64,000 nt of DNA from Streptomyces sp. NBC_00259 (GTDB taxonomy: Bacteria > Actinomycetota > Actinomycetes > Streptomycetales > Streptomycetaceae). The notes beneath the pieces are model-generated. The model made no database searches. It was not told the origin of the DNA and worked only from the letters and a program-made list of their open reading frames with translations. Shown here piece by piece: positions 41,826-53,512 of the stretch (the stretch's first letter is position 1; every line of letters starts with the position of its first letter). A program made the position numbers and the translations under genes. The stretch is taken from the NCBI RefSeq assembly GCF_036181745.1, contig NZ_CP108080.1, forward strand, positions 1,054,001 to 1,118,000. The letters are read 5' to 3'.

Positions 41826-42452
41826 TCAGTGCTCGTCGGCCAGGATCAGATACAGCTTCTTACGGGCCTCGTTGATCACCGAGATCGCCTTCTGGCGCTG
41901 CTCGGGCGTGCCGGTCTTCCAGACCTGGCCGAACGCCTCCATGAGCCCGAATCCCGCCTGCCGTATCTCGTTCATGGCATCCCAGTCGATACCCCGGCCG
42001 GCTTCCTCCCACGGGGCGTCCGGAACCGAGTCGGCCTCGGCGCGACCGGTGTCGGTGAGCGTGAACAGCTTCTTGCCGCCGTCGCTCTCACTGGTGATCA
42101 GGCCCTCGTCCTCCAGCAGCTGGAGCGTGGGATAGACCGAGCCCGGGCTGGGCTTCCAGGCCCCACCGCTGCGCTCGCCGATCTCCTGGATCATCTCGTA
42201 ACCGTGCATCGGACGGTCCTTCAGCAGGGCCAGGATCGAGGCCCGCACATCACCGCGGCGCGCCCTTCCCCGGCCTCGGCCGCGTCCGCCGCCACCGCCG
42301 GCCCACGGGGGTCCGCCGAATCCCGGCCCGAACGGGCCGAAGGCGGCTCGGCGCCCCTCGTACTCACCACGGCCTTCACCCCGACCGTGATGACCGGGTC
42401 CGCAGTTGCCCTGCCCCGGCCCGGGTCCATGCCCGTGTCCATGTGAACGCAT
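41826..42452 (-). CDS. PadR-family regulator with His/Gly/Arg-rich N terminus
   Basis: A 208-residue regulator. Residues 1-66 are low-complexity (RSHGHGHGPGPGQGNCGPGHHG, later GGGGGRGRGRGRARRG). The PadR winged helix follows (about 67-145: RASILALLKDRPMHGYEMIQEI, then WKPSPGSVYPTLQLLEDEGLI), then a C-terminal dimerisation helix. ATG 42452 lies 7 bases after GGAGGGAGC. The His-rich tail may bind a metal; family ligands are diverse. A palindrome upstream (42494-42503) is a likely autoregulatory operator; the divergent phzF-type gene lies beyond it. Confidence 0.87.
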   Translation of the reverse strand: MRSHGHGHGPGPGQGNCGPGHHGRGEGRGEYEGRRAAFGPFGPGFGGPPWAGGGGGRGRGRGRARRGDVRASILALLKDRPMHGYEMIQEIGERSGGAWKPSPGSVYPTLQLLEDEGLITSESDGGKKLFTLTDTGRAEADSVPDAPWEEAGRGIDWDAMNEIRQAGFGLMEAFGQVWKTGTPEQRQKAISVINEARKKLYLILADEH

Positions 42453-42493
42453 CGCTACGCTCCCTCCATCGTTGATCTGTCGCGATGGCTCAA

Positions 42494-42503
42494 CGATATA
42501 TCG
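42494..42503. promoter_or_regulatory. CGATATATCG palindrome, candidate PadR operator
   Basis: Perfect 10-bp palindrome 42 bases upstream of the padR-type start, A/T-rich against the local background; PadR sites are often of the form ATAT-centred palindrome. It may also touch the phzF promoter. Confidence 0.5.
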
Positions 42504-42591
42504 GAACAGGTCGCTCGGCAACCATCGATCGGTCCAGTGCCTGGAGATTGGCCTTGGCCTGCGGCTTCCCGGCCCCCCTACGGTCGGCGGC

Positions 42592-43413
42592 ATGCGGATT
42601 CGAATCGTCGACGCGTTCACCGACCGGCCCTTCGCGGGCAACCCCGCCGGAGTGCTGCTTCTCGACACCGGCGCCTTCCCCGACGACGGCTGGCTCCAGA
42701 GCGTGGCGACGGAGATGAACCTCTCCGAGACGGCGTTCGCCCACCGGCTGCCCGCCGACGGCGGGGCGGACTGGGCACTGCGCTGGTTCACCCCGGCCAC
42801 CGAGGTGGACATGTGCGGGCATGCCACCCTCGCCACGGCGCACGTCCTGCGCGACACGGGCGCCGCGACCGGCACGGTGCGCTTCGCGGCGCGCTGCGGG
42901 ATCCTCGCCGCGACGACGCACGACGACGGCACGATCACCCTGGACTTCCCGGTGTCGTCGCTGACCCGGGTGGAGGCTCCGGACGGTGTCGCCGAAGCGC
43001 TGGGAGCGGCTCCGCTGTCGGTACGTGACACCGCCGAGCACATCGGTGACCTGCTGGTGGAACTGGCCGACGAGGCGACCGTGCGCGGCCTGGCGCCCGA
43101 CATCCGGGCGCTGGCCGCCCACTCGAAGCGCGGCATCATCGTCACCGCCGCGGCCTCGGCCCCGGAAAGCGGCTACGACTACGTGTCGCGCTGCTTCTTC
43201 CCGAACGTCGGCATCGACGAGGACCCCGTCACCGGCAGCGCGCACACCGCGCTCGCCCCGTTCTGGTCGGCCCGCCTGGGCAGCCCGGAGCTGACCGGAC
43301 TGCAGGCTTCCGCCCGCTCGGGGCTGGTCAGGACGACGCTGCGGGGCGATCGCGTCCTGCTCACCGGGCGCGCGGTGACGGTCGTCGACGGAGAGCTGCT
43401 CAGCAAGCCCTGA
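42592..43413 (+). CDS. PhzF-family isomerase-like protein
   Basis: A 273-residue diaminopimelate-epimerase-fold protein of the PhzF group. RIVDAFTDRPFAGNPAGVLLL is the start, MNLSETAFAH carries the catalytic Glu, EVDMCGHATLATAHVL is the second signature, and the C-terminal DEDPVTGSAHTALAPFW is the third. PhzF of phenazine synthesis isomerises DHHA; most homologues outside phenazine clusters are of unknown substrate. There are no phenazine genes here. ATG 42592; divergent from the padR-type regulator, which may control it. Confidence 0.87.
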   Translation: MRIRIVDAFTDRPFAGNPAGVLLLDTGAFPDDGWLQSVATEMNLSETAFAHRLPADGGADWALRWFTPATEVDMCGHATLATAHVLRDTGAATGTVRFAARCGILAATTHDDGTITLDFPVSSLTRVEAPDGVAEALGAAPLSVRDTAEHIGDLLVELADEATVRGLAPDIRALAAHSKRGIIVTAAASAPESGYDYVSRCFFPNVGIDEDPVTGSAHTALAPFWSARLGSPELTGLQASARSGLVRTTLRGDRVLLTGRAVTVVDGELLSKP

Positions 43414-43462
43414 GGCGCGTGGGTCGGAGCCGGTGCCTCACGCCACGGAGCGGTCCCGGTCC

Positions 43463-43510
43463 GTGCATCACCGTCACCGGGGTGCCGGTGCATCACCGTC
43501 ACCGGGGTGC
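43463..43510. repeat. 23-bp exact direct repeat
   Basis: The unit runs GTGCATCACCG then TCACCGGGGTGC; two identical copies (43463-43485 and 43488-43510) with a 2-base gap, between the phzF-type and CPBP-protease genes (convergent). Confidence 0.93.
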
Positions 43511-43545
43511 GGCTCGCGGGTCGAGCCCGCCGGTCGCCTCCCGGC

Positions 43546-44349
43546 TCACCCGGTGGGCAGCCAGCTCACGTTCCCGGCCAGCAGCCCATAACCGACGAAG
43601 GCCACGATGTCGAGGAGAGCGTGCGCGGCCACGAGCGGGCCCACCCGGCCCCACCGCCGGTACAGGAGCACGAAGACCACGCCCATCACCATGTTGCCGA
43701 CGAAGCCGCCGATCCCCTGGTAGAGGTGGTAGGAGCCGCGCAGCACCGAACTGGCGGCGAGGGCCGCCATCGGGCTCCAGCCCAACTGGTCCAGCCGGCG
43801 CAGCAGATACCCGACGACGATGACTTCTTCCACCACGGAGTTCTGCACCGCGGAGAGGATCAGCACCGGGTACTTCCACCACACCTCGGGAAGCGCCTCG
43901 GGCACCACCGTCAGGTTGCCCCCGGCGGCCCTGACCGCGAGATAGAACGCCAGCCCCGCGCTGCCGATCCCGGCGGCGACCAGCACGCCCCGCCCCAGGT
44001 CGGACCATGGGCGGGCCCGGTCGAACCCGATGGCCTTCAGCCCGCCGACGCCCTCGCGCAGCAGCAGGTGGGCGACGAGCGCGACCGGCACCAGGGCCGT
44101 CGCGATCCCGAACAGCTGCCAGGCGAGGTCGAGCCAGGGCCGGCCCGGGGCGTACGAGCTGTTGAGCGTGGCCGCCTGGTCCTTGAGGCCGCCCGGCCTC
44201 GTCAGCGACCCGATGAAGCTGATCAGCGACGAGAGCGCACTGGCGCCCAGGGAGAGCGCCAGCACCAGCAGGGTCTCGGACCGCAGGGTCCTGCGCGACA
44301 AGCCCCCCTCGGGGAGCCATCCGGACACGTGTCCCGCCTCCGCCTGCAC
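43546..44349 (-). CDS. CPBP-family intramembrane glutamic endopeptidase
   Basis: A 267-residue multi-helix membrane protein (Abi/CAAX-protease, CPBP type). It shows QNSVVEEVIVVGYLLRRL (EE-x3-R-type active-site motif), then SSVLRGSYHLYQGIGGFVGN (His) and VAAHALLDIVAF (second His), all essential residues in the family. GTG 44349 is 5 bases after AGGAGG. Members act in protein processing or self-immunity to peptide antibiotics; no bacteriocin genes are near. Confidence 0.86.
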   Translation of the reverse strand: MQAEAGHVSGWLPEGGLSRRTLRSETLLVLALSLGASALSSLISFIGSLTRPGGLKDQAATLNSSYAPGRPWLDLAWQLFGIATALVPVALVAHLLLREGVGGLKAIGFDRARPWSDLGRGVLVAAGIGSAGLAFYLAVRAAGGNLTVVPEALPEVWWKYPVLILSAVQNSVVEEVIVVGYLLRRLDQLGWSPMAALAASSVLRGSYHLYQGIGGFVGNMVMGVVFVLLYRRWGRVGPLVAAHALLDIVAFVGYGLLAGNVSWLPTG

Positions 44350-44433
44350 AACCGCCTCCTGTTGCCTCGTCCGCCGTCACAGCTTGCCCGACGGCGGCGC
44401 GGAGGTCGAAGGCAGGGCCGATCCGGACGGGCG

Positions 44434-45936
44434 TCAGCGCGCCGGCGCGGACGGCCAGGTGTGCACGGGTTCGCCCAGATGCATCAGTTCGCTGTAGCGG
44501 CGTGTGACGGCGGCCAGCGCGGCCTCCCGGTCCATGCCCGACTCCAGCGCCCGGTGAAAGGCGTCCACCTGCCAGGACGCTCCGTTCACCCTGCGTCGGC
44601 ACCGTCCTTCGATGGCGCCGAGGTAGAAGTCCCGGTCCGCGGGCTCGACGTTCCATGCGTCGAGCCCGGCGGCGGCGAGCGGCAGCAGCTCGTCCCGTAC
44701 CAGCTTGACGGCGGGTACGCGGGTGAGGCCGCCGCCGCGGCCCGGGCGGGGCCACTGAAGTTCGGCGTCGATGCCGTGACGGCACGCGGTCTCGAAGTTC
44801 GCGGCGGCGGTCTCGAAGGGCATCCGGGTCCACAGCGGTCGTGACTCCTCCGCGAGCGCCCGCACGAGTCCGTAGTAGAAGGCCGCGTTGGCCACCACGT
44901 CGGTGACGGTCGGCCCGGCCGGGAGCACCCGGTTCTCCACCCGCAGATGCGGCACTCCGTCGGCGAGCCCGTACACGGGCCGGTTCCAGCGGTAGACGGT
45001 GCCGTTGTGCAGGACGAGTTCCTGCAGCCTCGGTACGCCGCCGTCGTCGAGCACGCGCAGCGGTTCCTCGTCGTCGCACATCGGCAGCAGCGCCGGGAAG
45101 TACCGCAGGTTCTCCTCGAAGAGCTCGTACGCGGAGTCGACCCAGCGTTCGCCGAACCAGGTCCTCGGGCGCACCCCCTGTGCCTGGAGTTCGGGCGGCC
45201 GGGTGTCGGTGGCCTGCTGGAACAGCGGCGGCCGGGACTCGCGCCACAGCTCCCTGCCGAACAGGAACGGAGAGTTCGCGCCGACGGCGATCTGCACCGC
45301 CGCGATGGCCTGCGCGGCGTTCCAGACCTGGGCGAACCGGCCGGGTGTCACCTGGAGGTGCAACTGCACCGACGTACAGGCCGCCTCGGGCGCGATGGAG
45401 GTCGAGGTGCAGTTGAGGCGCTCCACCCCGTCGATGTCGAGGATGAAGTCCTCACCGCGGGCCGCGACGATCTGATCGTTCAGCAGGGCGTAGCGGTCGA
45501 CCTCCGAGAGATTCGCGGAGACCAGGTCATTGCTGGAGAGGGTCGGCAGTATTCCGATCATCACGATGCCGGCGTCGACCTCCGCGGCTTTGCGGTGGGC
45601 ATATCCAAGACCGGTGCGGAGCTCCTCCGCCAGCCGGTCGAGGACCCGGCCGCCCAGCCGGTGGGGAGCTATGTTGACCTCCAGGTTGAACATTCCGAGC
45701 TCGGTCTGGAAATCACGGCTGGCAATGCGGTCGAGCACCTGAGCATTCATCATCCTCGGCAGCCCGTCGGGGCCCGCGAGATTCAGCTCTATCTCCAGCC
45801 CCATCAGATTCTTGGGTCGATCGAACCTCTTCTCCGCCAGGAGCCTCCCCAGTCCCGCCAGACACTGCTGGAGCTTTCTCCGGTACCGTTGCCGATCGGA
45901 CAGGTCGAACCCGCCTGCCACGACCTTCTCCCCCAT
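44434..45936 (-). CDS. Glutamate-cysteine ligase family (ATP-grasp-like GCS2) protein
   Basis: A 500-residue enzyme of the carboxylate-amine/glutamate-cysteine ligase family. Metal/ATP-binding elements are GLEIELNLAG near residue 46-55, ELGMFNLEVNIAPH, and QLHLQVTPGRFAQVWNAAQAI mid-protein; HLRVENRVLPAGP is the conserved C-terminal active-site block. It may make gamma-glutamylcysteine (ergothioneine-type EgtA role) or another gamma-glutamyl amide. Streptomyces uses mycothiol, not glutathione, so the product is uncertain. ATG 45936 follows GGAGGGACG. Monocistronic. Confidence 0.78.
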   Translation of the reverse strand: MGEKVVAGGFDLSDRQRYRRKLQQCLAGLGRLLAEKRFDRPKNLMGLEIELNLAGPDGLPRMMNAQVLDRIASRDFQTELGMFNLEVNIAPHRLGGRVLDRLAEELRTGLGYAHRKAAEVDAGIVMIGILPTLSSNDLVSANLSEVDRYALLNDQIVAARGEDFILDIDGVERLNCTSTSIAPEAACTSVQLHLQVTPGRFAQVWNAAQAIAAVQIAVGANSPFLFGRELWRESRPPLFQQATDTRPPELQAQGVRPRTWFGERWVDSAYELFEENLRYFPALLPMCDDEEPLRVLDDGGVPRLQELVLHNGTVYRWNRPVYGLADGVPHLRVENRVLPAGPTVTDVVANAAFYYGLVRALAEESRPLWTRMPFETAAANFETACRHGIDAELQWPRPGRGGGLTRVPAVKLVRDELLPLAAAGLDAWNVEPADRDFYLGAIEGRCRRRVNGASWQVDAFHRALESGMDREAALAAVTRRYSELMHLGEPVHTWPSAPAR

Positions 45937-46415
45937 CGAAGCGTCCCTCCTCGAGTGGGCAGCCCCCGGCCCAGCCGCTGATGTCACGGACGATAATGCC
46001 CAGACCCGGTGATCCATAACGCCTCGCACGCGACGGCGGACCGCCGGCACGAACCTCCATTCGTGCGGCACATTCCGTAGGCACGGCGCAGTACGCAGTT
46101 TCCACTTTCCAGTGAGTGGTGAAAAACTCCGACGAGATTCGGCCGTCCGCCCGTGGGGTAACAGCCCAGGTGACGGCGGTGCGTTCGCAGAGAATCTTGA
46201 GGAACTCCCCGTGGCAAAGGCCGGATTCGGCCTTGACTGCAATGCCGGAGACAGGTAGCCGAAACGTTGAGTGAACACGCGTCGTATAAACTCTGCGTAC
46301 GGGCCGGAGAGTTGGCGCCCGGCCATGGAATTTCGGCCCCCTCTGGCCCACGCTGACAGTGCCGTCCGCACCTCCCTTCGCATCACCCTGTCTCTTGAGT
46401 GAGAGGCGACCCACC
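45937..46415. other. Intergenic region between divergent genes
   Basis: About 480 bases, no convincing gene. It has a lower G+C than average, a small hairpin at 46217-46234 (AAGGCCG-GATT-CGGCCTT) and a promoter-like pair listed separately. Confidence 0.45.
46233..46261 (+). promoter_or_regulatory. Candidate promoter
   Basis: TTGACT and TAGCCG separated by 17 bases, resembling a housekeeping sigma promoter with a weak -10, about 155 bases upstream of the unknown protein gene. Confidence 0.35.
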
Positions 46416-47006
46416 ATGCCGCTGCACGCTCCTCCGGCTCCCGCACCCGCTTTGCGCAGCGTCCTCGCAGCACTCGGTTCCCCCGCCGCAGTCCGCGAGG
46501 CCCGCACCCCCGCCCTCCGTTCCGCCCAGGGAGCGGTGAGTGCCGAACTCCCGCTTCCCGTCCATGTGCTGGACCAGGTGGTTCCGCACGCCAATCGCAG
46601 GCCACGCACCCGGCTGGCGGGCTGGCGCTTCCTGATCCGTGGCGATGAACGTGCCATCGCCGCCGCGGACACCATGCTGACCCCGGACGGCTGGGCCTTC
46701 TCGCACTTCTTCGAAGGCCCGTACATCACGTCGACCGAACGAGCACTCCAACAGGCGGAGGCCCTTCCGGGGAACTATCAGCCACGTCTGCTCTCCGTAC
46801 CGGAGCTGTACATGCTCACCCTGTGGCTGCACGGAGACTGCGAGGCCGACGCGGCCAAGGGCAGGCCCGCGCCCGCCGACCTGCTGGTGCCCCTGGCCCC
46901 CGCCCCGCCCGGCATCGCCGCGCACCGGGCGCACCGGGTCGCCGATCTGCTGCCGGTGCTGACGCTGCGCGTCACCCCCGCGCCACTCCTCGGCTCGCCC
47001 GCCTGA
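46416..47006 (+). CDS. Protein of unknown function
   Basis: A 196-residue soluble protein, Ala/Pro/Leu-rich, with a proline-rich N terminus (PLHAPPAPAPALRSVLAALG) and globular middle (VHVLDQVVPHANRR, GWAFSHFFEGPYI, LLSVPELYMLTLWLHGD). ATG 46416 after GAGAGGCG. Codon bias normal. I recognise no domain. Ends in a perfect 12-bp terminator. Confidence 0.72.
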   Translation: MPLHAPPAPAPALRSVLAALGSPAAVREARTPALRSAQGAVSAELPLPVHVLDQVVPHANRRPRTRLAGWRFLIRGDERAIAAADTMLTPDGWAFSHFFEGPYITSTERALQQAEALPGNYQPRLLSVPELYMLTLWLHGDCEADAAKGRPAPADLLVPLAPAPPGIAAHRAHRVADLLPVLTLRVTPAPLLGSPA

Positions 47007-47021
47007 CCGCCGGAGCATGGT

Positions 47022-47058
47022 GCCCATGCCCCGTGACCCCAGGTCTCGGGGCATGGGC
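47022..47058 (+). terminator. 12-bp terminator hairpin
   Basis: GCCCATGCCCCG and CGGGGCATGGGC with a 13-base loop, 16 bases after the stop of the unknown protein. Confidence 0.75.
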
Positions 47059-47297
47059 ATGCCCCGTCCGGACTAGCCCGCTCCGGCTACCTGGAACCAC
47101 CCGAAGGGACGGTGCAGTTGAGCTGAACCGTCCGCGCGGGTGACACGTCATTAAGTGGTAGGACGAGCTGCCGTGAAATACCTGCGGATTGACTCCCGTG
47201 GGGCAACACTGGGACCGGACGACAGATACGGGGGGCGGCAATGAGCACCGCACCGAGCCGCAGGACACTCACCACATCGCAGCGAAAGAACCCACCC

Positions 47298-47495
47298 ATG
47301 TGCCAGCACCAGCCACCATGCCCGACCGCCGCCTCCGCCGACCGGGAGGCCGCGCGCCTCGTGGCGCACCATCCGGAGCAGGGCTGGAGCCTGCTGTGCA
47401 ACGGCGTCCTGCTCTTCGAGGACACGGGTGAGCTGCTTCCGGACGGTCGGATCATCGCCCCGCACCGGCCGCTGCGCGTGGTCACGGCCGCCTGA
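47298..47495 (+). CDS. DUF5999 family small protein
   Basis: A 65-residue protein beginning CQHQPPCPTAASADREAARLV, the DUF5999 signature, and ending with LLPDGRIIAPHRPLRVV. Conserved in streptomycetes, function unknown; two N-terminal Cys and one His might bind a metal. ATG 47298 chosen to fit family length; the frame extends to ATG 47241. Confidence 0.82.
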   Translation: MCQHQPPCPTAASADREAARLVAHHPEQGWSLLCNGVLLFEDTGELLPDGRIIAPHRPLRVVTAA

Positions 47496-47510
47496 GTCAG
47501 TACGGACGAA

Positions 47511-47542
47511 AGGGCCGGCTCGGAGAACTCCGAACCGGCCCT
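47511..47542. terminator. Bidirectional terminator between DUF5999 and gcvP
   Basis: AGGGCCGGCTCGGAG, AA, CTCCGAACCGGCCCT: 15-bp stem with one mismatch, between convergent gene ends. Confidence 0.7.
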
Positions 47543-47574
47543 GACGCATGTCCGGGGGTGCCCCGGCGGGCGCC

Positions 47575-50457
<2,883 letters not shown>

Positions 50458-50518
50458 TGCGGAGGCCTCCTGGTCGTTACGACCTTCGAGGGGCACCACG
50501 GCGCGGGTGCCCGGACGG

Positions 50519-50725
50519 CCTCCCCCTCTGTCATCTCAACCTGAGAGCTTCACCGGATCGCCCCGCGGGCGGTCCGGCTTTCACCGTCGGTGAGAGCGGA
50601 TGCCGTCCGACGCCCGCCCTGCTTTCCAGAGTGACCTCGTCCGTGCGGTACAGGGGCCTGAGAGATTCCGGGGAGGATTTGCTCCTTCGGCGGCTCCGGC
50701 CTTCGCCGGTGCGCTCTCCCGCACG
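50519..50725 (-). ncRNA. Tandem glycine riboswitch (gcvP leader)
   Basis: The minus-strand leader has two glycine aptamers. Aptamer 1 begins GCGGGAGAGCGC, with CGAAGGAGCAA and TCTCAGGCCCCTGTACCGC. Aptamer 2 follows, with GGTGAAAGCC, then CTCTCAGG and GACAGAGGGGG at the 3' end. The paired TCTCAGG and GAGAG/GACAGAGG elements are the family signature. It lies about 60-270 bases upstream of gcvP, so glycine should turn expression on. Confidence 0.88.
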
Positions 50726-50844
50726 GGGTCAGCAGCCGCTGCCAGCGTACCAGCGACGTCTCGTCCGGGACCGTCGAGTGGCCGACGCCCCAGATGTGCA
50801 CTTTCGTAGTATTCAGTAATCCGTTGCGACCTGTTGGAGGGACC

Positions 50845-51279
50845 GTGCAGACCGAAATCGATCCGCGCAGCCTGATCGGCCGCAAGGCCTTCGACCGCAA
50901 CGGCGCCAAGATCGGGACCGTGGACGAGGTGTATCTCGACGACGCGACGGGCGTTCCGGAATGGGCTGCGGTGCGCACCGGGCTGTTCAGCCGTGACGCG
51001 TTCGTTCCGCTGGAGCCCAGCGAGCTGGAGGGGGACGGCCTCCACATACCCTTCGAGCGCGCCCTGATCAAGGACGCACCCGACTTCGGTGTCGGCCGGC
51101 ATCTCTCCCCCGATCAGGAACTGCAGCTGTACCACCACTACGGTCTGGACCTGCCCGCTCCGCCGGAGAAGCCGACCTCCCCTCCCTCGGCCTCCGACGA
51201 CGCCGCCGGGAAGCCGGGCCCCGCCACGGGACCGGCGGGCGACCGCGACTTCGGCCGGCTTGCCGGGCACGACGACTGA
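50845..51279 (+). CDS. PRC-barrel domain protein
   Basis: A 144-residue protein. The PRC barrel is at about 6-75 (DPRSLIGRKAFDRNGAKIGTVDEVYLDD; RTGLFSRDAFVPL), then HLSPDQELQLYHHYGL and a Pro-rich tail. Function unknown; PRC barrels bind RNA or scaffold proteins. GTG 50845 after TGGAGGGACC. Its last 142 bases overlap dinB (opposite strand), so the tail may be shaped by that gene. Confidence 0.85.
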   Translation: MQTEIDPRSLIGRKAFDRNGAKIGTVDEVYLDDATGVPEWAAVRTGLFSRDAFVPLEPSELEGDGLHIPFERALIKDAPDFGVGRHLSPDQELQLYHHYGLDLPAPPEKPTSPPSASDDAAGKPGPATGPAGDRDFGRLAGHDD

Positions 51280-52646
51280 TCCGGCGGCTGCCGCACCAGC
51301 GGCAGCGGCTCCGACGGCTCCAGATCGGGGTCGTCCACGGCGAACGTCCGCACCCGCCCCGGCATCACGGACCACGGTTCCTCGAAGCGGACGGTGACAC
51401 GTCCCAGCCCACTGCCCTGGACCCATCCCGCACCGTGCTCCGCGTGCCGCACGTCCTGGCCCGCGGACCAGCGCCGCTCGGCCGGGGCCGGCGTCTCCTG
51501 GTGCTCCTGCGGCTCCTCGCCCGCCGGCTCCCGCGCCGGACCTGTGTCCGCCTCGTCGTCCCGGCTCTCCCCCGCCGCGGCCTGAGCGAACAGATCCTCC
51601 TGCGTGTAGTCGGCGAGCCCGCTCACCCCCACGCCCAGCAGCCGGACTCCGCCCGTGGTGTCCACCGCCTCCAGCAGCCGGGCCGCGGCCTCCCGCACGA
51701 CCGCGGGGTCGTCGGTGGGCCCGCGCAGCGTCTCCGACCGCGTCAGGGTCGTGAAGTCGAACCGCCGCACCTTCAGCACGATCGTCCGCCCCGAGTGCCC
51801 GGACCCGCGCAACCGTCGCACACAGCGGTCCGCGAGACGCTCGACCTCCGTCCTGATCCGCACGCGGTCGTGCAGATCAACGTCGAACGTGTCCTCGACG
51901 GACACCGATTTGGCGTCCCGCTCGGCGACCACGGGCCGGTCGTCGTATCCCATCGCCATCCGGTGGATCGCGGCCCCGTGCGACTTCCCCAGGAACCGTA
52001 CGAGCTCGTCCTCGCCGGCCTCCGCCAGCTCGGCGACCGTGGTCATGCCCGCCCGCCGCAGATGCTCACCGGTCGCCGGCCCCACCCCGGGCAGGGTCCG
52101 GACCGGCATCGGGCCGAGCAGTTCCCGCTCGGTGCCCGGCTCGATCAGCACCAGCCCGTCGGGTTTGGCCTGCTCGGAGCCGATCTTCGCCAGCATCTTC
52201 GATCCGGCCAGGCCCACCGAACCGGTCAGCCGCGTGGCCTCGAGAATGTCCCTGCGCAGCCGCTCACCGGCCTCACGCGCCGAGTGCGCGTCATGGGCCG
52301 TGCCGCCCGCCTCCAGGTCCACGAAGGCCTCGTCCAGGCTCAGCGGCTCGACCAGGGGCGACAGCCGGCCCAGCAGCTCCATCACCTGGTCGCTGACCGA
52401 TCTGTAGAGCGAGAACCGCGGGACCAGATACGCGGCGTTCGGACACAGACGGCGCGCCTGCGCCATGGGCATCGCGGAGTGCACACCGAACCGTCTCGCC
52501 TCGTACGACGCGGTGGCCACCACTCCGCGCACACCCAAGCCGCCGACGACGACCGGCTTCCCGCGCAGGCTGGGCTTCGCCGCCTGCTCCGCGGCGGCGA
52601 AGAACGCATCCATGTCCAGATGCAGGATGGTGGGCGCGGATCTCAC
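51138..52646 (-). CDS. dinB: DNA polymerase IV (Y family) with C-terminal Tudor-like extension
   Basis: Error-prone translesion polymerase, 502 residues. The palm has ILHLDMDAFFAAAEQ and EPLSLDEAFVDLE with the catalytic Asp/Asp-Glu; the helix-hairpin-helix is LPGVGPATGEHLRRAG; the little finger extends to about 355. After the standard length, residues about 390-450 contain WSAGQDVRHAEHGAGWVQGSGLGRVTVRFEE, like the Tudor-type domain of UvrD-family helicases. The last about 46 residues are antisense to the PRC gene. GTG/ATG-type start MRSAPTILHLD at 52646. Confidence 0.95.
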   Translation of the reverse strand: MRSAPTILHLDMDAFFAAAEQAAKPSLRGKPVVVGGLGVRGVVATASYEARRFGVHSAMPMAQARRLCPNAAYLVPRFSLYRSVSDQVMELLGRLSPLVEPLSLDEAFVDLEAGGTAHDAHSAREAGERLRRDILEATRLTGSVGLAGSKMLAKIGSEQAKPDGLVLIEPGTERELLGPMPVRTLPGVGPATGEHLRRAGMTTVAELAEAGEDELVRFLGKSHGAAIHRMAMGYDDRPVVAERDAKSVSVEDTFDVDLHDRVRIRTEVERLADRCVRRLRGSGHSGRTIVLKVRRFDFTTLTRSETLRGPTDDPAVVREAAARLLEAVDTTGGVRLLGVGVSGLADYTQEDLFAQAAAGESRDDEADTGPAREPAGEEPQEHQETPAPAERRWSAGQDVRHAEHGAGWVQGSGLGRVTVRFEEPWSVMPGRVRTFAVDDPDLEPSEPLPLVRQPPDQSSCPASRPKSRSPAGPVAGPGFPAASSEAEGGEVGFSGGAGRSRP

Positions 52647-52733
52647 AGCTCTGATGCTGCCCTACGGCACTGACATTCGGCCGTACGAGCGTGCGAGTCG
52701 GACCCGCGGCCGCTCTCCGGTGTCGGTGCGCGG

Positions 52734-53333
52734 TCAGCCGGCCCGCTCACGGCGGCGCCGCGCGAGCTCATCACCCGGATCGTGGCCGACCAGCGTCTCT
52801 CCCGTGTCGATGCGCTCGCCGTGCAGCTGCGACAGCGCTGCCTCGACATCCCGCCACACCACACCGACGGCGATCCCGAAGACGCCCTGCCCGCCCTGGA
52901 GCAGGTCGACGACCTCGTCGGGCGACGAGCACTCGTACACCGTCGCGCCGTCGCTCATCAGCGTCATGCGCTCCAGGTCCTCGAAGCCGCGGGCCCTCAG
53001 GTGCTGGACCGCCGCCCGGATGTTCTGCAGCGCGACTCCCGTGTCCAGGAAGCGCTTCACGATCTTGAGGACGACAACGTCCCGGAAGCTGTAGAGCCGC
53101 TGGGTGCCCGATCCGTACGCCGGCCGCACGCTGGGTTCGACCAGACCGGTACGAGCCCAGTAGTCGAGCTGCCGGTAGGTGATGCCCGCCGCCGCGCACG
53201 CCGTCGGTCCCCGGTAGCCGATGGTCTCGATCGTCGGGTCGGCCGTCGCACTTCCGTCGAGCGGATACGGCACGCCCTCCATCGGAGTGCGTCCGAGAGG
53301 ACCCGCTGCAGTACCGTCGCCGCTGCTTCTCAC
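52734..53333 (-). CDS. MerR-family regulator
   Basis: A 199-residue regulator. MerR-like winged helix at about 47-110 (YRGPTACAAAGITYRQLDYWARTGLVEPSVRPAYGSGTQRLYSFRDVV), then coiled-coil and a C-terminal effector region without the Cys set of metal sensors. GTG 53333 is 5 bases after GGAGG. It is the first MerR of the conserved block (Rv1830-like position). Confidence 0.85.
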   Translation of the reverse strand: MRSSGDGTAAGPLGRTPMEGVPYPLDGSATADPTIETIGYRGPTACAAAGITYRQLDYWARTGLVEPSVRPAYGSGTQRLYSFRDVVVLKIVKRFLDTGVALQNIRAAVQHLRARGFEDLERMTLMSDGATVYECSSPDEVVDLLQGGQGVFGIAVGVVWRDVEAALSQLHGERIDTGETLVGHDPGDELARRRRERAG

Positions 53334-53512
53334 GCCGACCTCCGTCCTTGACCTGCCCTCTCGACGGTAGGGAGTCGCCAAGGGTGCGTCAACGATCGCC
53401 ACACTCGGCACGCCGAGTGATAATCACCCTGAGAGTGGTTTCCCGTTCCCATTTCCGGGGAAAGGCTGCTCGAATCTGCCCGTGTGCGCCGGTTTACGTC
53501 GCGGGTACCTGG

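Noticed and set aside
42592..43413. Phenazine biosynthesis gene
   Set aside because: PhzF homologue alone; no phzABCDEG genes nearby.
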